Assembly: GCA_016788165.1 (NCBI GenBank)
Contig: JAEUTH010000018.1
Span: 1 to 64,000, forward strand
Direction: 5' to 3'
Length of the DNA: 64,000 nt
Source: Bacteroidia bacterium
Lineage (GTDB): Bacteria > Bacteroidota > Bacteroidia > AKYH767-A > OLB10
Shown here piece after piece: positions 44,866 through 54,089 of this stretch (the first letter of the stretch is position 1; every line of letters begins with the position of its first letter). The notes beneath the pieces were generated by a model that searched no databases, had not been told where the DNA came from, and worked only from the letters and a program-made list of their open reading frames with translations. The translations under genes and the position numbers were made by a program.

Positions 44866-46287
44866 TTATTTACCGCGGCCTTGTACGATTGTTTTAACGG
44901 TATAAAACAGAATTTTAATATCAAGGCCTAACGACATGTTTTCGATATAAATAATATCATACTTCAACCTTTCAACCATTTGGGTTACATTTTCGGCATA
45001 GCCAAATTTAACCTGTCCCCACGATGTAATACCGGGCCTGACTTTATGTAAATGCCTGTAATGAGGCGCTTCCTTAGTGATTAAATCAATAAAATATTGT
45101 CGTTCAGGTCGGGGGCCTACAATGCTCATATCGCCAATTAAAACATTCCAAAACTGCGGTGTTTCGTCAAGCCGAACCTTGCGCATAAAACGGCCAAAAG
45201 GTGTAATGCGCGCATCGCTGGTGCTTGATAATTGCGGTGTTCCGTTTTCGGCATTTTGATACATGCTTCGAAACTTTACAATATAAAACGGATTGCCATG
45301 CAGGCCAATGCGTTCTTGCCAAAAAAAGATGGGGCCGGGTGATGTAAGTTTGATTATAAAGGCAACAACCAGGTAAAATGGTATCAACAATATCAGAAAA
45401 AAAACAGCCACCGTAATATCAAAAACGCGTTTGGCATTTTGTTGCCATTGCGGCATTATTTCGGGGTTTATTTCGAGTAGCAGTGCCCCAAAAATGGCAT
45501 TAAGTTTTACAGTACCGGTTAGTATATCGTATATGTCGGGTATAACCTTTAAGGTTACCTTGGTGTCCTCTAATTCATTTACAATGCGCCCTACTTTTTC
45601 ATGTTCAATTGATTCAACTGCTATTATTACTTCTTCTACTTTATAGTCGGCAATAATTTTTCTGGCATCTAACAATGAACCTAAGCATGGCAATTTATTT
45701 TCGAAAAGATGACCATTGGTTTCATCAATATTAATAAAGCCAATAAACTTATTGCCATAGCTGGCTTTGGCGCTTTCAAACTCATTAAATAAATTGAGTG
45801 CTTTTAAGTTGCTTCCAATAAGTAGGGTATTAAAGCCTATTGTTCGGTTTCGGATTTTACGGGCAACTCCTGTACTTAATATGAAACGTAAGCTTGCCGT
45901 AAACAAAAAGTGCATGGCAAATAATGCAAATATGGTTTCGTAATAGCTTACATAATTTACAATGGTATCGTCTAAAAGCAATGCGAAAAAAATAAGCAGC
46001 ACACCCATGATGCTTACATATAAAGTTTCGCCAATTTCGCGCAACCGGCTACGCCTTAAAACATTTTTATACGTACCAATAAGTGTGTAAAACAATAACC
46101 AAAAAATGGGAATAAAAATAATGCCCATCCAAAAATGATTGTCAAGATTTATATCTAACTGATAGCCAAATTTACCCGATTCAATATAAATTTTACGGAA
46201 CGAATAAAACAAACCCCATGCGGCTACAGCAGCCAGGTAATCGGCTAAAATGTATTTTATGGTGTAGTATTTTTGTTGTTTATCCAT
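44866..46287 (-). CDS. Polyprenyl glycosylphosphotransferase (WcaJ-type)
   Basis: 473 residues. Four to five N-terminal membrane helices (about 10-130) lead to a CoA-binding-like domain (FNTLLIGSNLKALNLFNEFE), then another membrane helix and the catalytic bacterial sugar-transferase domain. The latter shows KRVFDITVAVFFLILLIPFY, SPGPIFFWQERIG, NPFYIVKFRSMYQ, KVRLDETPQFWNVLIGDMS and IVGPRPERQYF. It places the first sugar phosphate on undecaprenyl phosphate for exopolysaccharide or O-antigen. No other polysaccharide genes are adjacent. Confidence 0.92.
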   Translation of the reverse strand: MDKQQKYYTIKYILADYLAAVAAWGLFYSFRKIYIESGKFGYQLDINLDNHFWMGIIFIPIFWLLFYTLIGTYKNVLRRSRLREIGETLYVSIMGVLLIFFALLLDDTIVNYVSYYETIFALFAMHFLFTASLRFILSTGVARKIRNRTIGFNTLLIGSNLKALNLFNEFESAKASYGNKFIGFINIDETNGHLFENKLPCLGSLLDARKIIADYKVEEVIIAVESIEHEKVGRIVNELEDTKVTLKVIPDIYDILTGTVKLNAIFGALLLEINPEIMPQWQQNAKRVFDITVAVFFLILLIPFYLVVAFIIKLTSPGPIFFWQERIGLHGNPFYIVKFRSMYQNAENGTPQLSSTSDARITPFGRFMRKVRLDETPQFWNVLIGDMSIVGPRPERQYFIDLITKEAPHYRHLHKVRPGITSWGQVKFGYAENVTQMVERLKYDIIYIENMSLGLDIKILFYTVKTIVQGRGK

Positions 46288-46321
46288 GCAGTTAGTCCAA
46301 TAAAGCTAAGTTGCAAAAGTG

Positions 46322-47194
46322 TTAGTTGTTGCAAAGCTTCAAATTATCGAGCATTACTTTTGCTTGTGTATTTCCTTGATCAATTTGTGCGTAGATGTAT
46401 ATGTTATAATTGTCGGCAGTTAAATTATTTACGGCATCAACAATACTAATATACATTTTACGCCACTTGCCACCCGATGGCAGTACGGCAATCATTTCTA
46501 AACGTTGGCTGTTGCCCACATAGTTTCTTATCAGGCCCACAACAAATGAATTGTTACAATTGTAATTAAGTTCAATAATATTTATACGTCCTTTTGGGAT
46601 AACAAATTTGTTTAGCGTAGATATTGAAATGCGCCTGCGTATGGTATCTAAATAAAACTCGCCACTAAAAGAGCCTTCAAAAGCATTATTGGTGGTTGTA
46701 ATCATGGTATCGCTATCGGCATCGCGCACAAACTTGGTTGTACCCGAATCAAAATCATCAACTACATTAACCACAACATTACTGTTATACGTACATCGCG
46801 GCTTAATGATTGCGGTTTTACCGGGTTCGAAATTTAATGTTGTATCGTAAACAGTATAGAGCGGGTAAACGCTTCGTACGGAATTAAGGCCATTAACTTT
46901 TATACCGGCACTAATGGTTACCTGATGTTGGCCACTGTATAAAACCGGTATTGAAAAAGGCATTTCATAAGTGCCCTGCAATTTGTTATCAATATACACC
47001 CAACTATCAAAAATAGCCGAGCTCGATGAGCCTGTATTTACCGTAAAAACATTTGTGTCTATTTTAATATATGCCGGTATGGGTTCTTCGGGGTTTATAA
47101 GTTCACAACTGCTCATAAACAAAAGCGATGCAAAAAACACAAAACAACATTGTAAGCTACACTTAATAATAAACCATTGAGGCACAACAATCAA
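46322..47194 (-). CDS. Hypothetical lipoprotein
   Basis: 290 residues. The frame opens at TTG 47194; GTG 47185 is also possible. Signal with lipobox ending at C30 (LLFMSSC), then ELINPEEPIPAYIKI, a PEGA-like motif (WVYIDNKLQGTYEMPFSIPV, GQHQVTISAGIK) and a beta-sandwich-like C-terminal part (KWRKMYISIVDAVNNLTADN). The N-terminal part resembles carbohydrate-binding PEGA domains of Bacteroidota lipoproteins. Single gene, divergent from the exonuclease gene. Function unknown. Confidence 0.72.
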   Translation of the reverse strand: MIVVPQWFIIKCSLQCCFVFFASLLFMSSCELINPEEPIPAYIKIDTNVFTVNTGSSSSAIFDSWVYIDNKLQGTYEMPFSIPVLYSGQHQVTISAGIKVNGLNSVRSVYPLYTVYDTTLNFEPGKTAIIKPRCTYNSNVVVNVVDDFDSGTTKFVRDADSDTMITTTNNAFEGSFSGEFYLDTIRRRISISTLNKFVIPKGRINIIELNYNCNNSFVVGLIRNYVGNSQRLEMIAVLPSGGKWRKMYISIVDAVNNLTADNYNIYIYAQIDQGNTQAKVMLDNLKLCNN

Positions 47195-47286
47195 ATTTTA
47201 AAGGGGCACAAAGAAAGAAAAATCTTTTTAGCTAAGATTTGGCAAATTAAATGCAGCAAAAGGCTAAAATCAGATATTAGCGACTT

Positions 47287-48672
47287 ATGAAATATGCCAT
47301 AGTTGATATTGAAACCACAGGAGGTTATGCCCATGCCCATGGCATTACTGAAATTGGCATTGTTATACATAATGGCCTTAAGATAACCGACAGTTACAGT
47401 ACGTTAATAAATCCGCAGCAACCCATACCATGGTTTATTCAGCGATTAACAGGCATTACGGATGTTATGGTGGATAAAGCGCCCTTGTTTTCCGAAGTAG
47501 CGGCAACCATTTATTCTTACTTAAAAGGAGCCGTATTTGTTGCTCATAATGTGAATTTTGATTACTCTTTTGTAAATTATTTTTTAGCTCAAAATGGATA
47601 TGATTTAAAATGCAGCAAACTTTGTACGGTTAGGTTAGCCCGTAAAATATTGCCGGGATACCCAAGCTACAGTTTGGGTAAACTGTGTAAACAATTAGAT
47701 ATTAAAATAGAAGGCAGGCATCGTGCCTTGGGCGATGCCACAGCAACGGCTACCTTGTTTGATTTAATGCTAAAAAATGACGAATCGGGCTATATCAAAC
47801 AATCGCTTAAAAAAACATCGCGCGAACAAACTTTACCTCCTAACTTATCCGAAAAGTATCTGGTTAATTTACCCGATAAGCCCGGTGTTTATTACTTTTT
47901 AGACAAACAACGAAAGGTGATTTATGTAGGCAAGGCTAAAAATTTGCGCAAACGGGTGATTAGTCATTTTAGTAATAATGCCATCCATAAGCAAAAGCAG
48001 GATTTTTTAAGAAGTATATATCATCTCGAAACTGAAGTTTGCGCAACTGAACTAATGGCTATTGTGCTCGAATCGGCCGAAATTAAAAGGTTATGGCCGG
48101 CTTTTAACCGTTCACAAAAAAAGTATGAACCCGTTTTTGCAATTTATGATTATGAAGACCAAAACGGTTATCTACGTTTGTTTATAGATAAAGTAAAAAC
48201 CTTTATTAAACCACTGGCCACTTTTAAATTACACAGCGATGCCCTTGACTATCTGCATAAAATTGTGGGGCAATATGACTTATGTCCGAAACTATCGGGC
48301 TTGCAAAATAGTAGCTTGCCCTGTATTGGTTTCGAAAAAAATATGTGCAAAGGTGCATGTGCCGGCATAGAAACTTCAGCAGATTATAACCAAAGGTTAC
48401 AATTGCTTATTGATGAAATAGATGAACAAAAACCAACATTTGCTGTTAAACAAACAGGACGAAATGCAGAAGAGCAGGCAGTGTTATTGGTTGAAAAAGG
48501 AAAACTTTATGGCATGGGCTATATAAGCAACCACACACATATAGCCGGTATTGAAGATTTGAAATCGCATTTAAAACCTATAAAAGAAAATTTTCACATC
48601 CGGTTTGTTATTGCCAAGTTTGCCCAGGAAAATCCAAGTTTGGTTTGGCAATTAAAAACAACCGATTTTTAA
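47287..48672 (+). CDS. DnaQ-type exonuclease fused to GIY-YIG nuclease
   Basis: 461 residues. N-terminal DEDD exonuclease: VDIETTGGYAHAHGITEIG (motif I), FVAHNVNFDYSFVNYFL (II) and RHRALGDATATATLFDLM (III). At about 190-290 comes a UvrC-like GIY-YIG domain, LPDKPGVYYFLDKQRKVIYV with GKAKNLRKRV. The remaining 170 residues match the UvrC-adjacent region, including four cysteines (YDLCPKLSGLQNSSLPCIG, KNMCKGACAGI). Such fusions are known as Cho-like or DNA polymerase III epsilon-like proteins. A role in DNA repair is likely; no partner lies next to it. Confidence 0.9.
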   Translation: MKYAIVDIETTGGYAHAHGITEIGIVIHNGLKITDSYSTLINPQQPIPWFIQRLTGITDVMVDKAPLFSEVAATIYSYLKGAVFVAHNVNFDYSFVNYFLAQNGYDLKCSKLCTVRLARKILPGYPSYSLGKLCKQLDIKIEGRHRALGDATATATLFDLMLKNDESGYIKQSLKKTSREQTLPPNLSEKYLVNLPDKPGVYYFLDKQRKVIYVGKAKNLRKRVISHFSNNAIHKQKQDFLRSIYHLETEVCATELMAIVLESAEIKRLWPAFNRSQKKYEPVFAIYDYEDQNGYLRLFIDKVKTFIKPLATFKLHSDALDYLHKIVGQYDLCPKLSGLQNSSLPCIGFEKNMCKGACAGIETSADYNQRLQLLIDEIDEQKPTFAVKQTGRNAEEQAVLLVEKGKLYGMGYISNHTHIAGIEDLKSHLKPIKENFHIRFVIAKFAQENPSLVWQLKTTDF

Positions 48673-48737
48673 AAAAATAAACTGCATATATAGTAACCTT
48701 TACAATTTATACTTTGATTGTTTGTAGCATAACCTAA

Positions 48738-49532
48738 ATGAATAATTTTTTTCAGTTTTTAAAATCACGCACTTTTTTTATCAATATTTTATTGGCAGTT
48801 GTGCTGTTAATATTTCTTTTAGCCTTTGTATATAAGTGGCTGAACGGATACACGCGCCATGGCGAAACATTAACTGTACCCGACCTGCGTGGGCAACAAA
48901 TTAAAAATTTGGATAGGTTTTTAGAATTCAAAAATTTAAACTATCACATAGCCGATTCATCCATTTTCGACCCTACCTTGCCACCGGGCACCGTAATTGA
49001 ACAAGACCCCAAACCGGCAGAAAAAGTAAAAGAAAACCGTACCATTTACATAAGCATAACCCGCTCCATTGCCCCCGAAATAAAAATGCCCGATTTAATT
49101 GATGTATCGTACCGGCAAGCCGAAGCCATATTGCATAGCTATGGCTTAAAAGTGGGCGAAATTATTTATAAACCCGACTTAGCTAAAAATGCAGTTTTAT
49201 CCATGCAGATAAAAGGTTATACTTTAAAACCCAGTGATGTAATAAGTAAAGGAAGCACCATTGATTTAGTGTTAGGCGATGGCTATGGAAACACGCAGGT
49301 AGAAGTACCCAACCTCTATAATTTTACACTAAACGAAGCTTTATTTATTTTAAAAGGTTCGGCACTTAATGCAGGCCGTATTGAGTATGATGGTACTGTA
49401 CTTGATACACTTGCAGCGCGTATTTATAGACAAACTCCGGCTTATGGCGATTCGGTTTTTATTAGTCAGGGACAAATTATTGACCTGTTTCTTACCAATT
49501 CGAAGGTGGTACTTGATAAACATATAAAGTAA
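48738..49532 (+). CDS. Membrane-anchored PASTA-domain protein
   Basis: 264 residues. A short inside tail and one membrane helix (about 13-33) are followed by three PASTA domains: TVPDLRGQQIKNLDRFLEFK, MPDLIDVSYRQAEAILHSYG and VEVPNLYNFTLNEALFILKG. No kinase or penicillin-binding domain is present. In Bacteroidota a lone PASTA protein commonly stands beside an RluD-like synthase gene. Here the T9SS protein gene stands between the two. PASTA domains bind muropeptides or cell-wall enzymes; the partner here is unknown. Confidence 0.9.
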   Translation: MNNFFQFLKSRTFFINILLAVVLLIFLLAFVYKWLNGYTRHGETLTVPDLRGQQIKNLDRFLEFKNLNYHIADSSIFDPTLPPGTVIEQDPKPAEKVKENRTIYISITRSIAPEIKMPDLIDVSYRQAEAILHSYGLKVGEIIYKPDLAKNAVLSMQIKGYTLKPSDVISKGSTIDLVLGDGYGNTQVEVPNLYNFTLNEALFILKGSALNAGRIEYDGTVLDTLAARIYRQTPAYGDSVFISQGQIIDLFLTNSKVVLDKHIK

Positions 49533-49554
49533 CAAACTTTACAGTTGTAGGCAT

Positions 49555-49582
49555 TTTGTTTACACGCTAATAATTAATTTTG
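49555..49582 (+). promoter_or_regulatory. Candidate promoter of the T9SS cargo gene
   Basis: TTTG (49555-49558), 16 bases, TAATTTTG (49575-49582). It matches the TTTG/TAnnTTTG arrangement of Bacteroidota, with a slightly short spacer, and ends 26 bases before ATG 49609. Confidence 0.5.
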
Positions 49583-49608
49583 AACCTTTCCGTTTTCATT
49601 AATAATCA

Positions 49609-51474
49609 ATGACTAAATTTAATTTACTACTGGCATTAGGGTTTTGTAATGTGATGCATACTTTCGCGCAAAACGAAATACTACGTCCGCTAAACGCTAA
49701 TCCGGTAATTAAACTTTACAACAAAAAAGCTGTTACAACCTTAAAAGTTATGGCAAGTAGCGATACATTGTCATTGCCTTTTGTGGATGATTTTTCATCA
49801 ACCGAGGTTTATCCCGATGCAGATAAATGGCTTGACAAAAATGTTTTTATAAACCACAACTTTCCACTAAACCCGCCAACTATTGGTGCGGCCACATTTG
49901 ATGGACTCGACTCATTGGGCAATGCTTATGATAACAGCACCCCATCTGTAAGAGGTTTAAGTGATATATTAACATCGAAACCCATTAATTTAGAACAAGA
50001 TAATCAAGGCAACATTTATCAGTTAAGCGATAGTATTTGGCTCACCTTTTTTGTGGAGCGTAAGGGTAGGCGAGGCCCTGCACCCGGACCGGGTTTAAAC
50101 GACTCGTTGCTGGTTGAATTTTATGATGCCGATTCGCTAAAATGGAATACCGTATGGAGTATGAAAGGGGGCGCTGCCGATACCGTTTTTTCAAAAATTA
50201 AAATACCCATTATTGATGCTAAATATTTAGACAATGCATTTCAGTTCAGATTTAAAAGTTATGGTTATTTAACAGGCAACCTTTCGCATTGGCATATTGA
50301 TTACGTAAAGCTGCTACGTAATTTTGCGCCTTACGATAACAACATATACGACATAGCATTTCGTTATCCCGTAGCCAGTTTTTTAAATGAATACACAGCT
50401 TTACCCTGGAATCATTTTATAAATAATCCCAATATGTTTTCGCTGTTAAAAACCACTTTAATAGCCGAAGCATTTAATAACAATGGCACAACACCAATTA
50501 ACGTGCGCTTTACCGAAGCAATTTATCAGGGCAGTATGAGTAATCAGGTTTTTAGCCATGATGGTGGCAGCAACAACCTAAATGCGCAAACCGATACGCT
50601 TTATACCTATCCGCTTAATAATTTCAACATTCAAAGCAACAGTTTACCTAATGAAACATTTTATCTGGTAAATAAAATGTCGAACCAATTAACCGGTGGT
50701 GGCCAGGATAATATCAGAACCAACGATAGCATTGTAACCAGTCAGGTATTTAATAATTACTATGCTTATGATGATGGTACTGCCGAAGCAGGCTATTCTA
50801 TTACCAATGCTGTTAATGCAAAAATAGCTATGCGCTTCGATTTACTGCAAGCCGATACCGTAAGAGCTGTTCAAATATTTTTTGTACAACAATACGATAA
50901 CAGTGCTTTAAACACTTTCAGATTGGCAATTTGGAGTAGCCTAACGCCTGAAAATTTAATTTATCAGCGAAGCAGTTTGTTACCCATTTATACCGACAGC
51001 ATAAATGGTTTTGCCACTTATGCAATACCCGATACTACATTAATTTTACAAGGCACGGTTTACATAGGCCTTATTTGCAACCTGGCAAAGGATTATGATT
51101 TGGGTTTTGATTTTAACACCAACAATCAAAACAAAATGTTTTTTAATTCGAACGGTAATTGGGTTAATACTACGTTTCAAGGCTCATTTATGATACGCCC
51201 CATTTTTGGCGATTCGGCAATTTATGCCGGTGTTGATGATGTTGCTGCAAAGCATCAAATAACATTGTATCCAAATCCAACCAATAACTCAATTAACATT
51301 AATAGTAATTTGAATTTCACGCAAGCTGTTATTTACAACACCTTGGGCAAGCAAGTAGTCATTATACCTGTTGTTGAAAAAACAATACATGTTGAAAGCC
51401 TTAATGCTGGCATGTACTATGTACAATTTCGAACCAAAGAAGGTATAATAACCCGAAAGTTTATTAAAAATTAA
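49609..51474 (+). CDS. T9SS-sorted secreted protein
   Basis: 621 residues. Signal peptide (ends HTFAQ). The mature part is beta-rich with TLSLPFVDDFSSTEVYPDAD near the front, a pattern of a Bacteroidota jelly-roll-like family, and a DDGTAEAGYSITNAVNAKIA segment near 390. The final 75 residues are a type A sorting domain: ITLYPNPTNNSININSNLNF, IYNTLGKQVV, then LNAGMYYVQFRTKEGIITRK. The sorting domain directs export through the T9SS (PorQ is in this window) and usually surface attachment. No enzymatic motif was seen. Confidence 0.88.
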   Translation: MTKFNLLLALGFCNVMHTFAQNEILRPLNANPVIKLYNKKAVTTLKVMASSDTLSLPFVDDFSSTEVYPDADKWLDKNVFINHNFPLNPPTIGAATFDGLDSLGNAYDNSTPSVRGLSDILTSKPINLEQDNQGNIYQLSDSIWLTFFVERKGRRGPAPGPGLNDSLLVEFYDADSLKWNTVWSMKGGAADTVFSKIKIPIIDAKYLDNAFQFRFKSYGYLTGNLSHWHIDYVKLLRNFAPYDNNIYDIAFRYPVASFLNEYTALPWNHFINNPNMFSLLKTTLIAEAFNNNGTTPINVRFTEAIYQGSMSNQVFSHDGGSNNLNAQTDTLYTYPLNNFNIQSNSLPNETFYLVNKMSNQLTGGGQDNIRTNDSIVTSQVFNNYYAYDDGTAEAGYSITNAVNAKIAMRFDLLQADTVRAVQIFFVQQYDNSALNTFRLAIWSSLTPENLIYQRSSLLPIYTDSINGFATYAIPDTTLILQGTVYIGLICNLAKDYDLGFDFNTNNQNKMFFNSNGNWVNTTFQGSFMIRPIFGDSAIYAGVDDVAAKHQITLYPNPTNNSININSNLNFTQAVIYNTLGKQVVIIPVVEKTIHVESLNAGMYYVQFRTKEGIITRKFIKN

Positions 51475-51521
51475 TTGGTCAGTATGCGCCAAAATGATGC
51501 ATTATATTTTCATTTCGTTTT

Positions 51522-52550
51522 ATGAATAATGTAGATACCGAACAAGAGCAGGAAGAACTCTATGAGCATCATCGCATTGTAGTTGATAAGGGACAGTCGC
51601 TTTTGCGAATTGATAAATTTTTGGGCAACCGATTAGAAAATACATCACGAAACAAAATACAAACAGCAGCCGCTACAGATTGCATTCGTGTTAATGATAA
51701 GCCGGTAAAACCGAGCTATAAAGTTAAGCCGGGCGATGTAATAACCATCGTATTTTCGCATCCACCACGCGATATTGAATTGTATGCCGATGCAATTCCG
51801 TTAAACATTGTTTACGAGGACGATCAGGTAATTGTTATAAATAAACCGGCCGGTATGGTGGTGCATCCCGCTTATGGTAATTACCGCAATACGTTGGTTA
51901 ATGCTTTGGTACACCATTTTCATCCGCATTTAGGTAATGCACCATTAAAATCAGAAACGCTGCGGCCGGGTTTGGTGCATCGTATTGATAAAAATACCTC
52001 GGGTTTAATGGTAGTGGCAAAGGATGAATACAGTTTGTCATTTTTAGCAAAACAGTTTTTCGACCGTACTATAGAACGTAAATATATTGCATTGACCTGG
52101 GGTACTTTTGAGCATGATAAAGGAACCATAACCGGATATGTAGGCCGTAACTTAAAGAACCGTAAAATAATGGATGTGTTTACCGATGAAAAATTTGGTA
52201 AACATGCTGTTACACATTACACCGTATTAGAGCGTTTAGGCCCTGTTACCCTTTTGCAATGTAAATTGGAAACGGGACGCACGCATCAAATACGTGTTCA
52301 CATGAAATACATTAAACACCCGCTTTTTAATGATGCCGAATACGGTGGCGATGCCATTTTAAAAGGTACGGTTTACAATAAATACAAACAGTTTGTACAA
52401 AATTGTTTCGACTTGTTGCCCAGGCAGGCATTGCATGCTGCATCGTTGGGATTTATGCACCCAATTACCAAAAAGTTACTTTTTTTCGAAGCAGCATTGC
52501 CAACCGATTTTGACAATGCTTTGCAAAAGTGGCGGCAGTATGCCGATTGA
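51522..52550 (+). CDS. RluA-family pseudouridine synthase (RluD-like)
   Basis: 342 residues. An S4 RNA-binding domain (about 25-75; RIDKFLGNRLENTSRNKIQT, VNDKPVKPSYKVKPGDVI) is followed by the catalytic domain: VIVINKPAGMVVHPAYGNYR, PGLVHRIDKNTSGLMVVAK with the catalytic Asp in HRIDKNTSG, and LLQCKLETGRTHQIRVHMKY. It pseudouridylates rRNA (RluD targets helix 69 of 23S) or tRNA; the exact site cannot be told. It converges on the TIGR02757 gene. Confidence 0.92.
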   Translation: MNNVDTEQEQEELYEHHRIVVDKGQSLLRIDKFLGNRLENTSRNKIQTAAATDCIRVNDKPVKPSYKVKPGDVITIVFSHPPRDIELYADAIPLNIVYEDDQVIVINKPAGMVVHPAYGNYRNTLVNALVHHFHPHLGNAPLKSETLRPGLVHRIDKNTSGLMVVAKDEYSLSFLAKQFFDRTIERKYIALTWGTFEHDKGTITGYVGRNLKNRKIMDVFTDEKFGKHAVTHYTVLERLGPVTLLQCKLETGRTHQIRVHMKYIKHPLFNDAEYGGDAILKGTVYNKYKQFVQNCFDLLPRQALHAASLGFMHPITKKLLFFEAALPTDFDNALQKWRQYAD

Positions 52551-52584
52551 TTTTGTTTCAGATACGATAACAATCAGCAACTGA

Positions 52585-53400
52585 TTAATTAATAACTGCC
52601 AACCTTTTAGAATTTACACCCATACCAAATAATGCAAAATCGAAAATTGTGGGGTCGTTGGTATTGTATTGCTTTAAGCTTTCAGTTAATGCTACAGCAG
52701 CTTTCCAGTCGTTTTGCGGGCGTGTAAGTAGGCCCAATTGGCGCGCTACATTGCCACTGTGAACATCTAACGGACATATTAAATCAGCAGGATTAATGTT
52801 TCTCCAAATTCCAAAATCAACACCGTTTTTATCTTGCCTTACCATCCATCTTAAAAACATGCACATGCGCTTGGCTGAACTATTTTTATAAGGATTTCCA
52901 ATGTGTTTGGCACTTCGTTGCCATTTAAACGATTTTGTAAACGCATACCTGAAATTAAAAATAATAGCAGCCAGCGGATGCATGTATGCCGCATGTTGTA
53001 ATCGTATATCGGGGTAGTTAGGCGTAAATAGTGCCTGCAAACCCTTATGGTTGTATGCTTTACGTAATGCATCAACAAATGCCAAAGCATCTTGTCCGTT
53101 AAACGTGCGGTGTACAAATTTATTAAGCCCAAGCAATTCGTTATTTGATGCATGCATTACAAATTGGTAAGGTGCAAAGTCCATAAGTTGCATTAACTGA
53201 TTACCGTTTTTTAAAATTGATTTTCTATTACCCCAGGCAATGGTTGCTGCAAACAATGCACTGATTTCTATATCATGTTTGGCTGTAAATTTATGTGGTA
53301 TGCTTATGGGGTCATCTTCTATAAAGCATTTGTTGTTATATTTTTTAGCTTCTTCGAAAAGCAAGTCGGTTAATGCATTATTTGTTCTTTGTTCTTTCAT
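52585..53400 (-). CDS. TIGR02757-family protein (DUF2400)
   Basis: 271 residues, typical length. Family patterns are visible: DPISIPHKFTAKHDIEISA, LFAATIAWGNRKSILKNGN, CMFLRWMVRQDKNGVDFGIW and CPLDVHSGNVARQLGLLTRP. The fold is predicted to be a helix-hairpin-helix, DNA-glycosylase-like one (DVHSG and the GLLTRPQNDWKAAVALTESL end suggest this). No activity is established. It converges on the RluD-like gene. Confidence 0.9.
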   Translation of the reverse strand: MKEQRTNNALTDLLFEEAKKYNNKCFIEDDPISIPHKFTAKHDIEISALFAATIAWGNRKSILKNGNQLMQLMDFAPYQFVMHASNNELLGLNKFVHRTFNGQDALAFVDALRKAYNHKGLQALFTPNYPDIRLQHAAYMHPLAAIIFNFRYAFTKSFKWQRSAKHIGNPYKNSSAKRMCMFLRWMVRQDKNGVDFGIWRNINPADLICPLDVHSGNVARQLGLLTRPQNDWKAAVALTESLKQYNTNDPTIFDFALFGMGVNSKRLAVIN

Positions 53401-53802
53401 CTCAGTAAATTCTGTTATAATTAACGGGCAACAGGGTAACTTGTAAATAGATAGAATAACACAAGGCGAAAATGGTTTTTAATTTTTAATCTTAATATTC
53501 GTAACAAATTAAAAACGAATCAGCAAGTTACATATCACTGTTACACAACTAAATGCTTTGTATGGGATTTATTGCTTATATGATTTAAAAACGAAATTAA
53601 ATCAAGAAACATTGCGTATGGTTTTAGGTGCACTTTCTTACCAAACATTTCATTGAGCAAAAAAGCAAAAGATAGCAACAGCGTAAGGCATAGCTATATC
53701 CGTATGTCAATTGATTACGGAAATTAGAAACAGAGTTAGAGCATGAATTAACCATAGCCAAAGCATTTCAACACTCACATCTCACATTTCACCTCTCACC
53801 GC
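53401..53802. other. Intergenic region with heptamer repeats
   Basis: About 400 bases between the TIGR02757 gene and the broken T9SS gene. At 53772-53806 five diverged 7-base units of the form NNYTCAC lie end to end and run into the last codons of the broken gene. The rest is AT-rich without ORF or hairpin. Confidence 0.5.
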
Positions 53803-54024
53803 TCACTCCTTCACAAACCTGCCATAATACGTTTTATCGCCTTGTTGTAAGCGCAGTACGTATAAGCCCGGTGTTAGTATGCTAATATCTAAAGTTGTGG
53901 CATTGGTATTTTGCGTTAAGTGCATTTTACCCAAAACATCATATACAGTAACTGTATACGGCAAACCATTTATCCAATTACCATTAACCATTATCCATTT
54001 ATTTGCGGGGTTGGGGTAAAGCAA
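53803..54024 (-). CDS. Fragment 3 of the broken T9SS gene (sorting domain)
   Basis: 73 codons that contain only the type A sorting domain (MLYPNPANKW, TVYDVLGKM, LTPGLYVLRLQQGDKTYYGR). A free sorting domain without a secreted body is not expected to be a real gene, which supports the single-gene reading. Confidence 0.55.
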   Translation of the reverse strand: MLYPNPANKWIMVNGNWINGLPYTVTVYDVLGKMHLTQNTNATTLDISILTPGLYVLRLQQGDKTYYGRFVKE

Positions 54025-54089
54025 CAGTTTGGCATCGTTTATATCGTTAATACCGGCAAGTGTATCGCATAAGCTGCCTGTTAAAGGGC

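Noticed and set aside
52572-52586. Small hairpin AATCAG-CAA-CTGATT between convergent genes
   Set aside because: A 6-bp stem without a T run; likely chance.
53772-53814. Tandem CTCAC-like units considered as a CRISPR
   Set aside because: The unit is 7 bases, with no spacers and no cas genes.
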